A stretch of 64,000 bases of DNA from Branchipolynoe longqiensis (Eukaryota; Annelida; Polychaeta; Phyllodocida; Polynoidae): positions 28,691,005 through 28,755,004 of the forward strand of contig CM059186.1 in the NCBI GenBank assembly GCA_030323885.1, written 5' to 3'. The notes beneath the pieces are model-generated. The model was not told where the DNA came from. It was given only the letters and a program-made list of their open reading frames with translations, and did not search any database. Every line of letters starts with the position of its first letter. The stretch's first letter is position 1. Below, piece after piece: positions 31,793 to 43,031 of this stretch. The position numbers and the translations under genes are program-made.

Positions 31793-32942
31793 AAGCCCAA
31801 GTCACACCTACCTGGAGGAGCCCTGGATTTTAAGCCGGACCACCCCCGCACCACTCCCCCGGACCACCCCGGACCGCCCCGGATGAAATCGCTATTTTTG
31901 GTCGTTTTTGCCTCACTCTCACACCTACACGGTCTACCCACGGACCACAGCACAGACAACGCCGGGACTACCCTGTGTAGCCACTGATTAGTCCCGGTTC
32001 AGCCCTGGACAACCTCTGGACAACCCCCAGACGACCCTCGGACGACTCCCGGTTATCCCAGAGTATAAAATGACCCGGACTGCCCCGGACGAGACACCGA
32101 TGACCCCCGGACAACACACGGACTATCCAGATGAGTCACGGATCACACACGGATGATGCTGGTTATCCCCGGTTTGGAATATTCCCTGGATCGCCCCGGA
32201 TCACCCCGGATGTTTTAAACATTTTAAAACATGGAGCATAATCATGTTGTTAACATTCTGTCGTTGATGTAGCTGTAATTGCCAGTTCAGCAGCTGTAGT
32301 TGCTGCCTCCACTGCCGCATGCATGCATCCATGATGTGAACCCTCTGAGAGTCAAACTGCAAGTGATGAATGAAGTGGACTTGCTCCTGCTATATGTACA
32401 TACATCTTGGGCTGATCTGTGGTATACCGGACGATCCGTGGCGATCCGTGGCGATCCGTGGTTAATCTGTGGTCATCCGGCTTGTCCGGGTCTTATCCGA
32501 GCAGTCCGGGAGTGGTCCGTGGCTCTGTCGGGGCTAGTCGGGGCTATTCCAGGGCTGATTCGGGTTAAACGGTGGCTAAAATGTGGATCTTCCTGTTTCA
32601 AAAACACCCAGACTGCCCTGGACTGCCCTGGGCGGGGCATGGACTACCCCCGGACTACCCCCGGACAACACCCGGACTACCCCCGGACAACACCTGGACT
32701 ACCCGGATGAGTCACATATTACACCCGGATGATGCCGGATCGACCCCGGATTGCAATATTCCCCGGATCGCCCCGGATGTTTTAAGCATTTTAAAATATC
32801 CGGGGCCGACCCCTGATGATGCCATGGATCACCAAGGTTCACCAAGGACCATCAAGGATGCCGCCAGATCATCACGGACCAAGCCGGATCACGGTTCGGG
32901 GGCTCGTCCGGCCCCTGATCCGGGTAGATGTGACCTAGGCTT
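31793..32942. mobile_element. Word-array element W5
   Basis: AAGCCCAAGTCACACCTACC at the left and the inverse of AAGCCTAGGTCACATCTACC at the right; TTA on the left only. Both arms are saturated with CGGACTACCCC and related words at 11-bp steps (32640-32705 is clearest). Confidence 0.85.
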
Positions 32943-32958
32943 TCGTGTTGTAAGCATA

Positions 32959-33841
32959 CTGGGCCTATATGCAGGAGTCGGTGGTATTCGGTGATAGCGA
33001 GCCGAAACGGTGGTAGCCGGGAATTTCCCGGGTAGCGGCAAAAAGTTGGATGCGCGAGTTGGTGATAGGCCTAACACCAAAGGCTTAACCGGTGGTACCT
33101 TACCTCTGATAGATAGGAGGTATAGCGAGTTTATTAGGCCCAAATCTATTCAATGGTGTCATATTTAACAGAATTACATACGCAATAAGTGAAATTGTAT
33201 CAATTTAACCCTAAATGCGAAGCGTTATTAAGGCTACCGCCGCATTGGCGGCGATATTAATAGTTATATTTTCGAATCGACGAACGTAACGTAAACAAAT
33301 CGCCACCGTCGCCGCCGCTTTCAGCCTACAGTGACTGACACGGGTCACGGCCACAGGTCACTCTCTCAGTCTCTGCCTTGATACTCATACTGCTATTACT
33401 AGTTAGTATTACTACAAGTAGTATTAGTGATACGACCAAAACTAACATCTAAATACTAGTGTACTTGCTTTCTTTCTGGTTTGTATTAGTGAATGTGGCG
33501 GCGGCGGCGATTTGTTTACTTTACATTCGTCGGTTCGAAAATATTAATATCGTCGCCGTTGCGGCGGCAGCATTAATCTTGCTTCGAATTTAGGGTTAAT
33601 TTCATCATATTTCACTTATTGTGTATGTAATTCTGTTAAATATGACAGCATTGAATAGATTTGGGGCTACATGATGCAGAGGGATTTCCCAAATCTATAA
33701 ATAACTTCACGGGTAGCTATAATCAAAGTGGTACGCACTCCCGCATAGCACTTGACACAGTTCCCGACGTCGGCGATAGCTACCCGGTAATAGGCTGTAC
33801 CACCAAACGCCGCTACCACCGAGTCCTGCATATAGGCCCAG
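32959..33841. mobile_element. W6, 883-bp foldback element
   Basis: Starts CTGGGCCTATATGCAGGAGT and ends with the inverse. The arms (about 350 bp each) pair over most of their length, including a GCGGCGGCGATTTGTTTAC block, around a spacer of about 175 bp at 33316-33491. Both open frames inside are arm sequence. Confidence 0.88.
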
Positions 33842-33984
33842 AAGTACGCAGCAAACAGCTGACATAGCAGTCGGGATGAACCAGAGCCCGGTATTGACCA
33901 AGCACAGCAGCCATATTACAGCTAGAAAACTAACACGATTAATTTAAATCCATGGCCTTTCCCGCACATAGCGATTGTCAGTTT

Positions 33985-34190
33985 AATTAGATTCTAACCG
34001 ACAGATTTCTTTTTATTCGCTGGGAGGTTATATCTAATATTTTCTCTTTATTTATACGTTTGGAGGTTATATCTAATATTTTGGAGGTTATATCTAATAT
34101 TTTCTCTTTACTTTTATGTAAGGAGGTTATATATAACATTTTTGAGGTTATATCTAATATTTTGGAGGTTATATCTAATATTTTTGCTGG
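33985..34190. repeat. Short tandem repeats of a 20-bp word
   Basis: GGAGGTTATATCTAATATTT recurs six times with variable spacers. Confidence 0.88.
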
Positions 34191-34566
34191 GTAAAAATTA
34201 AAAGCAATTATTCAGCCTATTAAATGTGGGGTTTAAATTTCATCATTCATCTAGCTGTATTAATAGCTGTATTAGTTGTATTAGTTATCTTAGGGAATAT
34301 AATGAATGTAACCAAACTGAGTTTGGATAATTAGATATGACAATTCAATGTGTCTACGGAGAGTACGACTGTAGCTGTTTTCATTTCATGGCATAAATAT
34401 GTTCTTTTTTTTGGTCCGTTTGGAATTGACAAAATAAAATTACCAATGTCGATTTGTTAGGAAAAATCCCTGGTGTTTTTGTTTGTTTTAATAACAAAAC
34501 AGTGCTCTTATTCTAAGATGAATGCAGTGTTGGCATTAGCGCTGGAAGGATGTATCATTGGGATCT
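34191..34566. other. No gene recognised
   Basis: AT-rich, with a small TTAATAGCTGTATTAG repeat at 34258-34290. Confidence 0.6.
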
Positions 34567-35145
34567 GGGTCATTCTCTAAAACTGGGCACTAAAGTGTGA
34601 CATGGAAACCAAAAGTGAAAACCTTCCAAGTAATAGCAAAAAACCTTCCAGATAATAGCCTAATCCAATGTCCCATGAAGGTTTGTGTGTTGTGCATATG
34701 TCAGAGTTGAAAAATTCACTCTTTGAATTAGATCATATACAAACTGAGCAATACATTAATATCACTTGCGTAACATGAAAATCAAAGACACATCCAGAAC
34801 CTCATTTTAACATACAGAACCTAGTAAAACAAGATTTTATTGATTACTGTTAAGCAGACAATGTTATGACTTACAAGAAAAAAGTTGAAAAATAAGTTGA
34901 AAAAAGTTAGGCTACATGCATAGTGTAAATGTGTAAATTTCCACTTTTTCACATTAGCACAAAATCATATAAGTAAACTTTTAATTTCTTTATTGGGATA
35001 GCTTCAATAAATCTACTATTGCTAACATAATTAATACACATATGATACAATAATTATTTGACTTGCAATCAATAAAAGAAAGAACAAATTATCAGCATCG
35101 TAATGTGGAAACCAAAAATGTGGTGCCCAGTTTTAAAGAATGACC
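34567..35145. mobile_element. GGGTCATT TIR element, copy 2
   Basis: GGGTCATTCTCTAAAACTGG to AAAGAATGACCC, flanked by ATCT on both sides (4-bp duplication). Confidence 0.88.
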
Positions 35146-35180
35146 CATCTACACATTAGCATTGTAACACTATCTTTTGT

Positions 35181-35459
35181 TTATTTGGGGTTTTACATCC
35201 TGGCAACACCTAAGATAATATCAGGATGGGTACTGACTTGTGAAGTTGTACATTCATGATGACTTTACAGTGCTGTCCCACCGGAGGACCGGACTGCTGG
35301 CACCATAGTACCATATCCAACTCAGTGACGTTAGCTTGATGCTGAGAAAACCAGTCCTTGCCCTTTCCGAGTAATGAATGCCGAGCGCCTGGCTAGTTAG
35401 CGATAAGTACAATTTTTTGTAAGTCATTAGTTTGATAGTTCGAACCCATGACCTCCACA
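35181..35459 (-). mobile_element. SINE-A, head truncated
   Basis: Tail at the left (GGGGTTTTACATCCTGGCAA); ends within the B box GTTCGAACCCATGACC. Confidence 0.85.
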
Positions 35460-35469
35460 ATAAAAAAAC

Positions 35470-35705
35470 ACCCCAAAACTTGTTGCTACCTAGCCTGGCA
35501 CTTGGCAGTACTAGGATAGGGCATGGACTAGTTAGCTCAGTATCAGGATAATGTGACAGTGGAAAATTGGGTCATGGGGCCAGTGGCCTAGTCTCACAGA
35601 GAGGCAGCACTATAAAGTTGCCATGAGTACACACTGTCAAAAATCAGTACCAGTACTGATATGACGATAGATGTCGCGAGGACGTAAAACCACAACAAAC
35701 AAAAC
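35470..35705 (+). mobile_element. SINE-A, headless, inverted to its neighbour
   Basis: CTACCTAGCCTGGCACTTGG to GGACGTAAAACCACAACAAA. With 35181-35459 it forms a head-to-head inverted pair. Confidence 0.85.
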
Positions 35706-36214
35706 ATCAAATGCGCTGACAAAACAGGGGCTGGGTTTGGGGTGGGTGAGGGGGTGGGGTGGTGGTAGGTGGGCTCCTCCGATGGACTGGAGAATGATGG
35801 CGGCGGGAGTAGGGTTCTGCTGCTTCATCATCCCGACACAATTCAATTCAATTCTTTATTTCAGACTCAGCGTTATGGTAGTTACATAATTTGGTCCATA
35901 GTAGGTAGATATAAAAATAAATGTGAATAACATAAAAGTATTAGTATGAATGCTCCCTAAACATTAAATACAAAGAAGAAGAAATTACCGCGGAGTCATA
36001 ACCAACAGCATTCCCAAACGGGGACAGGGGTGGGTGGGGTGGGTTAACAAGTTTACAAGTTAACACATTAACACCTACTTATACACATTATACAATGACA
36101 GAGACAGTCCAAATAAAAATGTAAAATTTAAGAACTAAATGCACTGGGATTGGTCCCACTGCTTCACTGGTCACAGCTGGTCCAGTGTATTATTAACAAC
36201 CCCACCCCAACAAC

Positions 36215-36650
36215 ATAATTCATAAACTCACATAACTACTAACTACACTAGAGTTACACTAGAATATTTCTAACAAACTGACATTTATATACGGCTTGCC
36301 TAACTGCAACTCAACATTAAAACTTACTACACCTTTACCAACTGATTACAGAAGATAACTTCTGCTTACATTCTAAATACTATGTAAATACTCACAATGA
36401 TCTGACTAATATTGATCTAGTTTTATGATAGTACTGTTACCATATTGCTATGGAACTTTTGGGTTACAGAATTTCATTGTGTTACATGCTACAAATTGTG
36501 TATTCAACAGTTATTGTATACCTTATTCTATATACCTTTTGTGTAAATAACCCTGAATTGAAAAATGGCTGGAAGACCAGTGCTTTGGTACTGACAAAAG
36601 ACTTATTCAGCAGTATAAACATATTTACAAAAAAACACGCTAACAAGCTT
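36215..36650 (+). repeat. Dispersed repeat R36, copy 1
   Basis: Matches 56985-57735 in order (GTAAATACTCACAATGATCT, TGTGTAAATAACCCTGAATT, AAAATGGCTGGAAGACCAGT). Copy 2 carries a 330-bp insert. Confidence 0.85.
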
Positions 36651-36717
36651 ACAAGTGTTGGGCCTATGGTGAAGGCTATGGGTGGGAAGGGTACCAACTC
36701 CATCTTCCCGCGTGTAA

Positions 36718-37258
36718 GCTGAAGCTGTTGCCCGGTGTCACAGTTTGAGCGCCCTGCCAGTTTCAGCTGACTGTCAGTTTCATGCGCATGCATCAAAATC
36801 TAACACCATCGTCACTAACCTTATGAATTTAATATAATGTTTTTGGTAAAGATGTTTTCTATATGTGTACCAAGCGATTTGTTTCTAGGTGGTGTGCTTT
36901 TAGAGATATTTCACTTTTCCTGTATTTTCTGTATGAAGATTGCTCACGACCATTGACAATGCCTTGAGTTTGATGGTAAGCGCAGTGCAAAACATTAGTT
37001 TTATTCAAAATAAATAGAAATCAAGAACCCTAACCTTATAAATTTAATATAATCTTTTTGGTAAAGATGTTTTCTATATGTGTACTAAGCGATTTGATAA
37101 TAGGTGGTGTGGTTTTAGAGATATTTCACTTCTTCTGTATTTTCTGTATGAGGATTGCTCACGACCATTGACAATGCTTTGAGTTTGAGTGTATGCAGTC
37201 AGCTGAAACTGCCAGGGCGCTCAAACTGCGACACCGGCGTGCTGGTTCTCAGCTTCAG
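36718..37258. mobile_element. E-family foldback E3 (inverted core)
   Basis: Arms AGCTGAAGCTGTTGCCCGGT and CAGTTTGAGCGCCCTGCCAG with inverses at 37195-37258. The interior is the 213-bp core dimer on the minus strand. Confidence 0.83.
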
Positions 37259-37400
37259 TCGGTCCTGAAGAACCAGCGGAACCCTGATTACCCGTATTAG
37301 CATACATTGCTGCAAGTCGGTAATCACCTTCAAAGGTTGTCAGAAAAGACAGAACACCAAAAGCACCAAGCAATCACAGCAAAAGACTTGCGATGACTAT

Positions 37401-37738
37401 TTGTTTGTTCGGGATTTACATCCTCGTAACATCTAAGGTCACATCAGGATGAGTACCGCCTTATGACAGTTTACACTCATGGATTTATAGGGCTGCCTCG
37501 CTGGGAGATTGGGTCGCCTGTACCATGACCCAGTATCTCATTCAGTCAGAGTATCTTGACATTAATACTAATACTGAGCAGACTAGTGCTTGCTTATTCA
37601 TGTTAATGCTGATCACCAGACTAGGTAGCGACTAATATTTAAAAAAAAACGTTATTGTTTTGATTCGATTGGAATCTGAACCCACGACCTTCGGTAAAGG
37701 AAGTCACTCAGCGGTCTTAGCGATTCGGCCACCACGTT
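37401..37738 (-). mobile_element. SINE-A, full length, diverged
   Basis: Tail TTGTTTGTTCGGGATTTACA; head at 37670-37738 ends AGCGATTCGGCCACCACG. Confidence 0.85.
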
Positions 37739-38051
37739 CATTGCTATGGAACACACAACTGATACCGGCCGAGTTGAAATATGGAGCATTATAAAGACAC
37801 TCAAAAAATACAAAAATAGGAAAATAGGAAAAATAGAATTTCGGAAATCGAAAAACCTACGAATGCGCAATGAAAGTAAGATATTACCGGTATGGGGGTG
37901 GGGGGGTTATTTATATATCTTTTTGTACTAGATATTTTCACCAGTACCTTTTAATATTACCTGAACTAAATGAGACAAAGAGAGGTGTGATAATTTACAG
38001 ATAAGGAGTTCTCTCCATGACTATGCCCTTTGTTGTCGACATAGCGTAAAA

Positions 38052-38950
38052 TCACTCACTCATTCACTCACTCACTCACTCACTCACTCACTCACTCACT
38101 CACTCACTCACTCACTCACTCACACACTCACTCACTCATCCCCTCACGCACGCACGCACTCACTCCCACACTCATGCACTCACTCACACACTCACGCACA
38201 CACTCACGCACACATTCACTCACACACGCACTCACACACTCACTCACGCACTCACTCCCACACTCACTCACGCACTCACTCCCACACTCACTCACGCACT
38301 CACTCACGCACTCACTCCCACACTCACTCACACACGCACTCACTCACACACTCACTCATACACGCACTCACGCACTCACTCACGCACTCACTCACCACTC
38401 ACGCACTCACTCACGACTCACTCCACATCACTCACTCACTCAATCACGCACGCACTCCCACACTCACTCACACACTCACTCCCACACTCACTCATGCACT
38501 CACTCACGCACTCACTCACTCACGCACTCACGCACTCACTCACTCACGCACTCACTCACACACTCACTCACTCACTCACTCACTCACACACTCACTCACG
38601 CACTCACTCACTCACTCACACTCACGCACTCACTCACTCCACTCACGCACTCACTACTCACTCACCACACTCATACACTCACTCCCACACTCACGCACTC
38701 ACTCACATACTCACGCACGCACTCACTCACGCACTCACTCACTCACTCACTCACTCACTCACGCACTCACGCACTCACTCACTCACTCACTCCCTCCCAC
38801 ACTCATACACTCACTCCCACACTCACGCACTCACTCACATACTCACGCACGCACTCACTCACGCACTCACTCACTCACTCACTCACTCACGCACTCACTC
38901 ACTCACTCACTCACTCACTCACGCACTCATTCCCACACCCAGCCACTCAT
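38052..38950. repeat. (CTCA)n tetranucleotide array with CGCA and CACA variants
   Basis: About 900 bp of CTCA, partly organised into longer units such as CGCACTCACTCC. Apparent THSLTH proteins are its translation. Confidence 0.96.
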
Positions 38951-39204
38951 ACTCATCGTGCCAAGGGATAGCATGCATACTTGGTTGTATTACTGCGTTG
39001 CTCAGATACTTCCGTTCCCCACTTAGTCTTGTGGTCTTCAATTACATTTTAAGTGAATGCCATTGGACAGAATCATAACAAATAACAGCTTCCCATTAGC
39101 TGTGCGTCTTTAAAAACATAATTTAAAAGGAAATTGAATTTGATCGTGCAGATGGAATTAGGCCACGCGCAGCACAATTTCAATAAACAAAGAATATAGG
39201 CATA

Positions 39205-39904
39205 TTAAAGTTGCATCCTCCGATGGTTTTGAGTTTCTCTCATCTTCTGAGATAAATTTTGTTTGTTGTTTTACGTTCTAGCAACATCTAAAGTCATATC
39301 AGGACGGGTACCGACTTGTGACAGTGCGCACTCATGTGCTGCCCCACTGTGAAACCAGGCCGCCAGTGCCATGAGCTGACATTCCACTCAGTCACATTAT
39401 CCTGACACTGAGCCAATCAGTCCTTGCCCTATCCTAATAATGCCAAGCACCAGGCTAGAAAGTGACAAGTATCAATTTTTAAGTCATTGGTTTGACTAGA
39501 CCAGGATTCTAACCCACAAACTCATGGGTTCGGATCTCCCGATCTCCCAAAACAGGAGACGGACGCTCTACTCATTCGGCCACCCTGTCATGTCTTCTGA
39601 GATAAAAATATTAAGTTGTTCATTATAATCTACTTTAATTTAGTTTCAAGTAACTTTTATTTTAAATCGCTAACTTTTGAGATATTTGAAATGGAAACAT
39701 GCTAAATTAATTTTGCTAAGCTTGCCAAAACTCTAACACCATAGGCTTATGCAGTAACAGGTTCTATTAACTGACTCAATACCCCCTTATATGTGATGAC
39801 AAATGTTTAATAAGTGCACCAGCATCTAAGTTAGATATGTAGAAACAATTCTAGATACTTGTTTTGCTGTTGAAAATTGTTTTCATCGGACTATACAGCT
39901 TTAA
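39205..39904. mobile_element. TTAA-ended MITE split by a SINE
   Basis: TTAAAGTTGCATCCTCCGAT to ATCGGACTATACAGCTTTAA, interrupted at 39257-39592. Confidence 0.92.
39257..39592 (-). mobile_element. SINE-A inserted in a TTAA-ended MITE
   Basis: TCTTCTGAGATAAA is duplicated at 39243-39256 and 39593-39606. The head has an enlarged variable region between A and B boxes, as in the copies at 53128 and 59392. Confidence 0.93.
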
Positions 39905-40162
39905 TTATTAAGGTCATAGCTGTAGTTAGGACTTTCTTTTGGGGGTTGTGGGAAGATAAATTCTTGGAACAAATGAGTGCTGACGGTTTGAGGCACTAAC
40001 GGGTTCTGAGGGTATATGGAATACTCCAGGACATTTTGAAATCTAGAGCTTCTTGGAGTTGCATAGTCCGCACAATCCAATGTTGTCCTGACACAACTGG
40101 TGTCCAGTCATTGGAGGGTCAAATAAGTTGTGCACCCACTTCTCATTTAGTAGTCATGGTGA

Positions 40163-40215
40163 GCTTCAAATTTGGCCTAGTCAAACCAATGACTTCAAAA
40201 TCACTACTTGTCCCT
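40163..40215 (+). mobile_element. SINE-A post-head fragment
   Basis: CTAGTCAAACCAATGACTTC then CTTGTCCCTGCCTAG. Confidence 0.6.
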
Positions 40216-40238
40216 GCCTAGTGTAGCATTTTGCATTA

Positions 40239-40733
40239 CAGTATGAGTATAACCCCGTTAAACCAAACTTGAAGGGACCCTAGAAATCTGTTTGGATTAA
40301 CCGATCATTGGTTTAGCCGAGCTTTGGCTTTGACTTTGACTTTGAGTAAGCGTGTATTGCACATGTAATATACAATGTATATGGACACTTTGATTATAGT
40401 TTTTTTAATGTATATACAGTATAACCCCATTAAACCAAGCTCAGTTAAACCAAACGATCGGTTAATCCAAACTTTTTTCAGCGGCCTGGCAAAATACTAC
40501 CATTTATCATATAAAAAAGTTGGTGGGGTCTCAGATGACCTCATAACCACATGAAAGTTTGGTTTAACCGTACAGAAGTGGCCTGGGGTCTGACAATTTT
40601 GTTTGGATTAACCGACTTTGGTTTAACCAACTTTTTTATATGATAAATGGTAGTATATTGCCAGGCCGCCGAAAAAAGTTTGGATTAACCGATCATTTGG
40701 TTTAACCGAGCTTGGTTTAACGAGGTTATACTG
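40239..40733. mobile_element. pogo-like long-TIR element, with a partial tandem left end
   Basis: The main copy 40417-40733 starts CAGTATAACCCCATTAAACC and ends with the inverse GGTTATACTG. Its arms contain GGTTTAACCGA words and an inverted AAAAAAGTTTGGATTAACCG. A left-end piece stands at 40239-40328. Confidence 0.82.
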
Positions 40734-40859
40734 TACTAGGATAGGGTAAGGAGCATTGGAATGAGGAAGACCAATTGTCTGTGATTAAAATTTCCCCCGC
40801 TTAATCAGCGAATGTAATAATAATCAATAAATAAACAAACGCAAGACAGTTTGCACATT

Positions 40860-41370
40860 GATATGAGGTGTCAATACATGGCAGAGGTTCGCCTATCGCA
40901 GGGGTCGCTGAGGACAGGTACCACTGTATTGCATATCGCCCACGAAATTGTGCCATTGGAATGCAGGCTTTATGCTCGCTGCCATGGCGGCGGTGGGGGG
41001 GGGGGGGGGCGAGCGGACTGCTGGCGGGGGCGAGCGGGCGGCGGGCCGGAGTGGGAGGGTGGGTGGACCCGGTGCCCCCCCCCCCCCCCCCCCCACCACT
41101 CACCGCCATGGCAGCGAGTGGTGGGGGGCGGCGCGGTGTTCCACACGATGCACAGGCACAAAATGAATCAGTTCTGGATGCATCTCGGGCATCCCGGGGC
41201 GTCCTTCCACCCTCCCTTCATCGATGACCTACGGCGTTTGCGAATTCCACCCACAGGGGCTGCTGCCGCCGCCGCTGCTTGTCCCCGTCGCCATTTGCAT
41301 AATACTGAGCTGGTGCCCGGCATGAGACGCAGTCGGGCGTTACACGGCCACATTGCCATGTAGATTTGGT
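40860..41370. repeat. G-run/C-run foldback (possible word-array element)
   Basis: GCTCGCTGCCATGGCGGCGG plus about 12 G at 40976-41008 pairs with about 18 C plus CCGCCATGGCAGCGAG at 41077-41119. Outer arms TACATGGCA are weakly inverted. Open frames here are GC-rich by-products. Confidence 0.65.
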
Positions 41371-41406
41371 TAACTAGTAGCAGCAGGGCAAATACGCCTC
41401 TTCTGT

Positions 41407-41719
41407 GCCGCGTTCAGGGTCCGTCTCGGAGGCACCTCAGAGGTGGCACTGACGTCGTGCTACTCTGAAAGGTAAAAGCAGTTTGTTGCCTCGAAAATGG
41501 CTGCCCCAATAGGCGGCGGCCATTTGCAATGGAAAAGCTGCGCTGTGATTGGCTGAAACCACTGAATATGGCGGCCATTTTCAAGGCACTTTTCATCTCC
41601 AGTCTGAAGAGGGAGGCGTCTCCGAGACATCGCCGAGACACACTCTGAACGCAAATAGGCCAAAAAGCATCGCCGAGTCGTCTCCGTGGCGCCTCCGAGA
41701 CGGACCCTGAACGTGGCCC
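41407..41719. mobile_element. Word-array element W1b (inverted to W1a)
   Basis: Ends CGTTCAGGGTCCGTCTCGGA and the inverse. Contains GCAAATAGGCCAAAAAGCAT and ATGGCGGCCATTTTC, shared with W1a. Confidence 0.85.
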
Positions 41720-41838
41720 TGGATTAGTGTTCGCTGGTTCCCGAGGGAAGGCTGAAGCTGGGACCTGGCGTGTTAACATGCCAGGTGTAGGGTGATACTG
41801 ATACAGTGATACTCATTCCCAGCTCTATCGTTCACTGG

Positions 41839-42105
41839 GTGGTTGGTTGTTGGGGTTTTATGCCCTGGCAACATCTAAGGTCATACCAGGATGGGTGCCG
41901 ACTTGTGACAGTGCATACTCATGGTGACTTTATGGTGCTTCCCCAGTGGGAGATCAGGCTGCCAGCACCCTGACCTGATATCCCACTCAGCCACATTATC
42001 CTGCAATTGAGCCAACCAGCCGTTGCCGTTACCCTGGCTAGGAAGTGGCAAGTATACATTTTTAAGTCATTGGTTTGACTCTACCGGGATTCGAACCCTT
42101 TCGTT
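41839..42105 (-). mobile_element. SINE-A, head truncated
   Basis: GGTTGGTTGTTGGGGTTTTA to CGGGATTCGAACCC. Confidence 0.88.
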
Positions 42106-42212
42106 TACTATAGGCATTATGTTTTAAGGTCTCTCGCCTCATGGAATGGAGGGCTAGCTTGGGGTTTTCAAGTGATACAGAGATATTTATATTGATAGAA
42201 TAAAACAATATA

Positions 42213-42403
42213 CAGTAAAACCTCTCTAACCGACCACCTCCATAGATCGACCACTACCCTAGATCGATCGCTTTATTTGGTTCCCAAATGATTGCCCATA
42301 CAATACCATTGTAACCATAATAAAACTCCCTAAACCGACCACCTCCCTAAATGGACCATTTAATGTCGGTACCATGTTCGGTCGATTTAGAGAGGTTGTA
42401 CTG
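42213..42403. mobile_element. pogo-like MITE, copy 3
   Basis: CAGTAAAACCTCTCTAACCG to GAGAGGTTGTACTG, with TA on the left side and TA on the right after the G. Confidence 0.8.
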
Positions 42404-42573
42404 TAGTACATAGAGCATACACGCATTTACATAATCTATTTTAATAAAAGTAATAGCAATTTCAGGTGGAATGCAACTGTGTAGGTCCTACTTGATTATA
42501 TGGAAGCTAGGCCCCTGACGTGTATCATGTGATTATTTCACTGTATCACCTAGAAAAATAGTATAATACTTGT

Positions 42574-42746
42574 TTAAAGTTGCATAGTCCGATGGTTTTG
42601 AATATCTGTATTTTTTCTGAGATAAATATATTATATTGATCACTAGTATCTACTTTACATTAGTTCAAAGTTACTTTTATTTTAAATGGTAAACTTTTGA
42701 GATATTTTGAGTGCAAACATGGAAAATTAGTTTTGGCAAGCTTGCC
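42574..42746. mobile_element. TTAA-ended MITE, left half only
   Basis: TTAAAGTTGCATAGTCCGAT to the midpoint GGCAAGCTTGCC, where a minisatellite begins. Confidence 0.88.
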
Positions 42747-42992
42747 TTACTTGGGTGGGTGGTCGCAGTGGGCAGAAGGTGGGGTGCGTAGCCACAGTTG
42801 GCAGTAATGTGGGGGTGGGTAGCCACATTGGGCAGTAATGTGGGGGTGGGTAGCCACAGTGGGCAGTAAGGTGGCGTGGGTAGCCACAGTGGGCAGTAAT
42901 GTGTGGGTGGGTAGCCACAGTGGGCAGTAAGGTGGGGTGGGTAGCCACAGTGGGCAGTAATGTGGGGGTGGGTACCCACAGTGGGCAATAAA
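42747..42992. repeat. 30-bp minisatellite
   Basis: About eight units of GTGGGGGTGGGTAGCCACAG plus TGGGCAGTAA. The motif resumes at 45562-45600 on the far side of the SINE. Confidence 0.93.
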
Positions 42993-43031
42993 GTGGTTGG
43001 TTGTTGGAGTTTTACATCCTTGCAACACCAA

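Noticed and set aside
38128..39078. THSLTH- and SECVSE-type frames
   Set aside because: Translation of the CTCA array.
40851..41363. 170-codon G/P-rich frame
   Set aside because: Spans the G/C-run foldback; overlapping frames exist on both strands.
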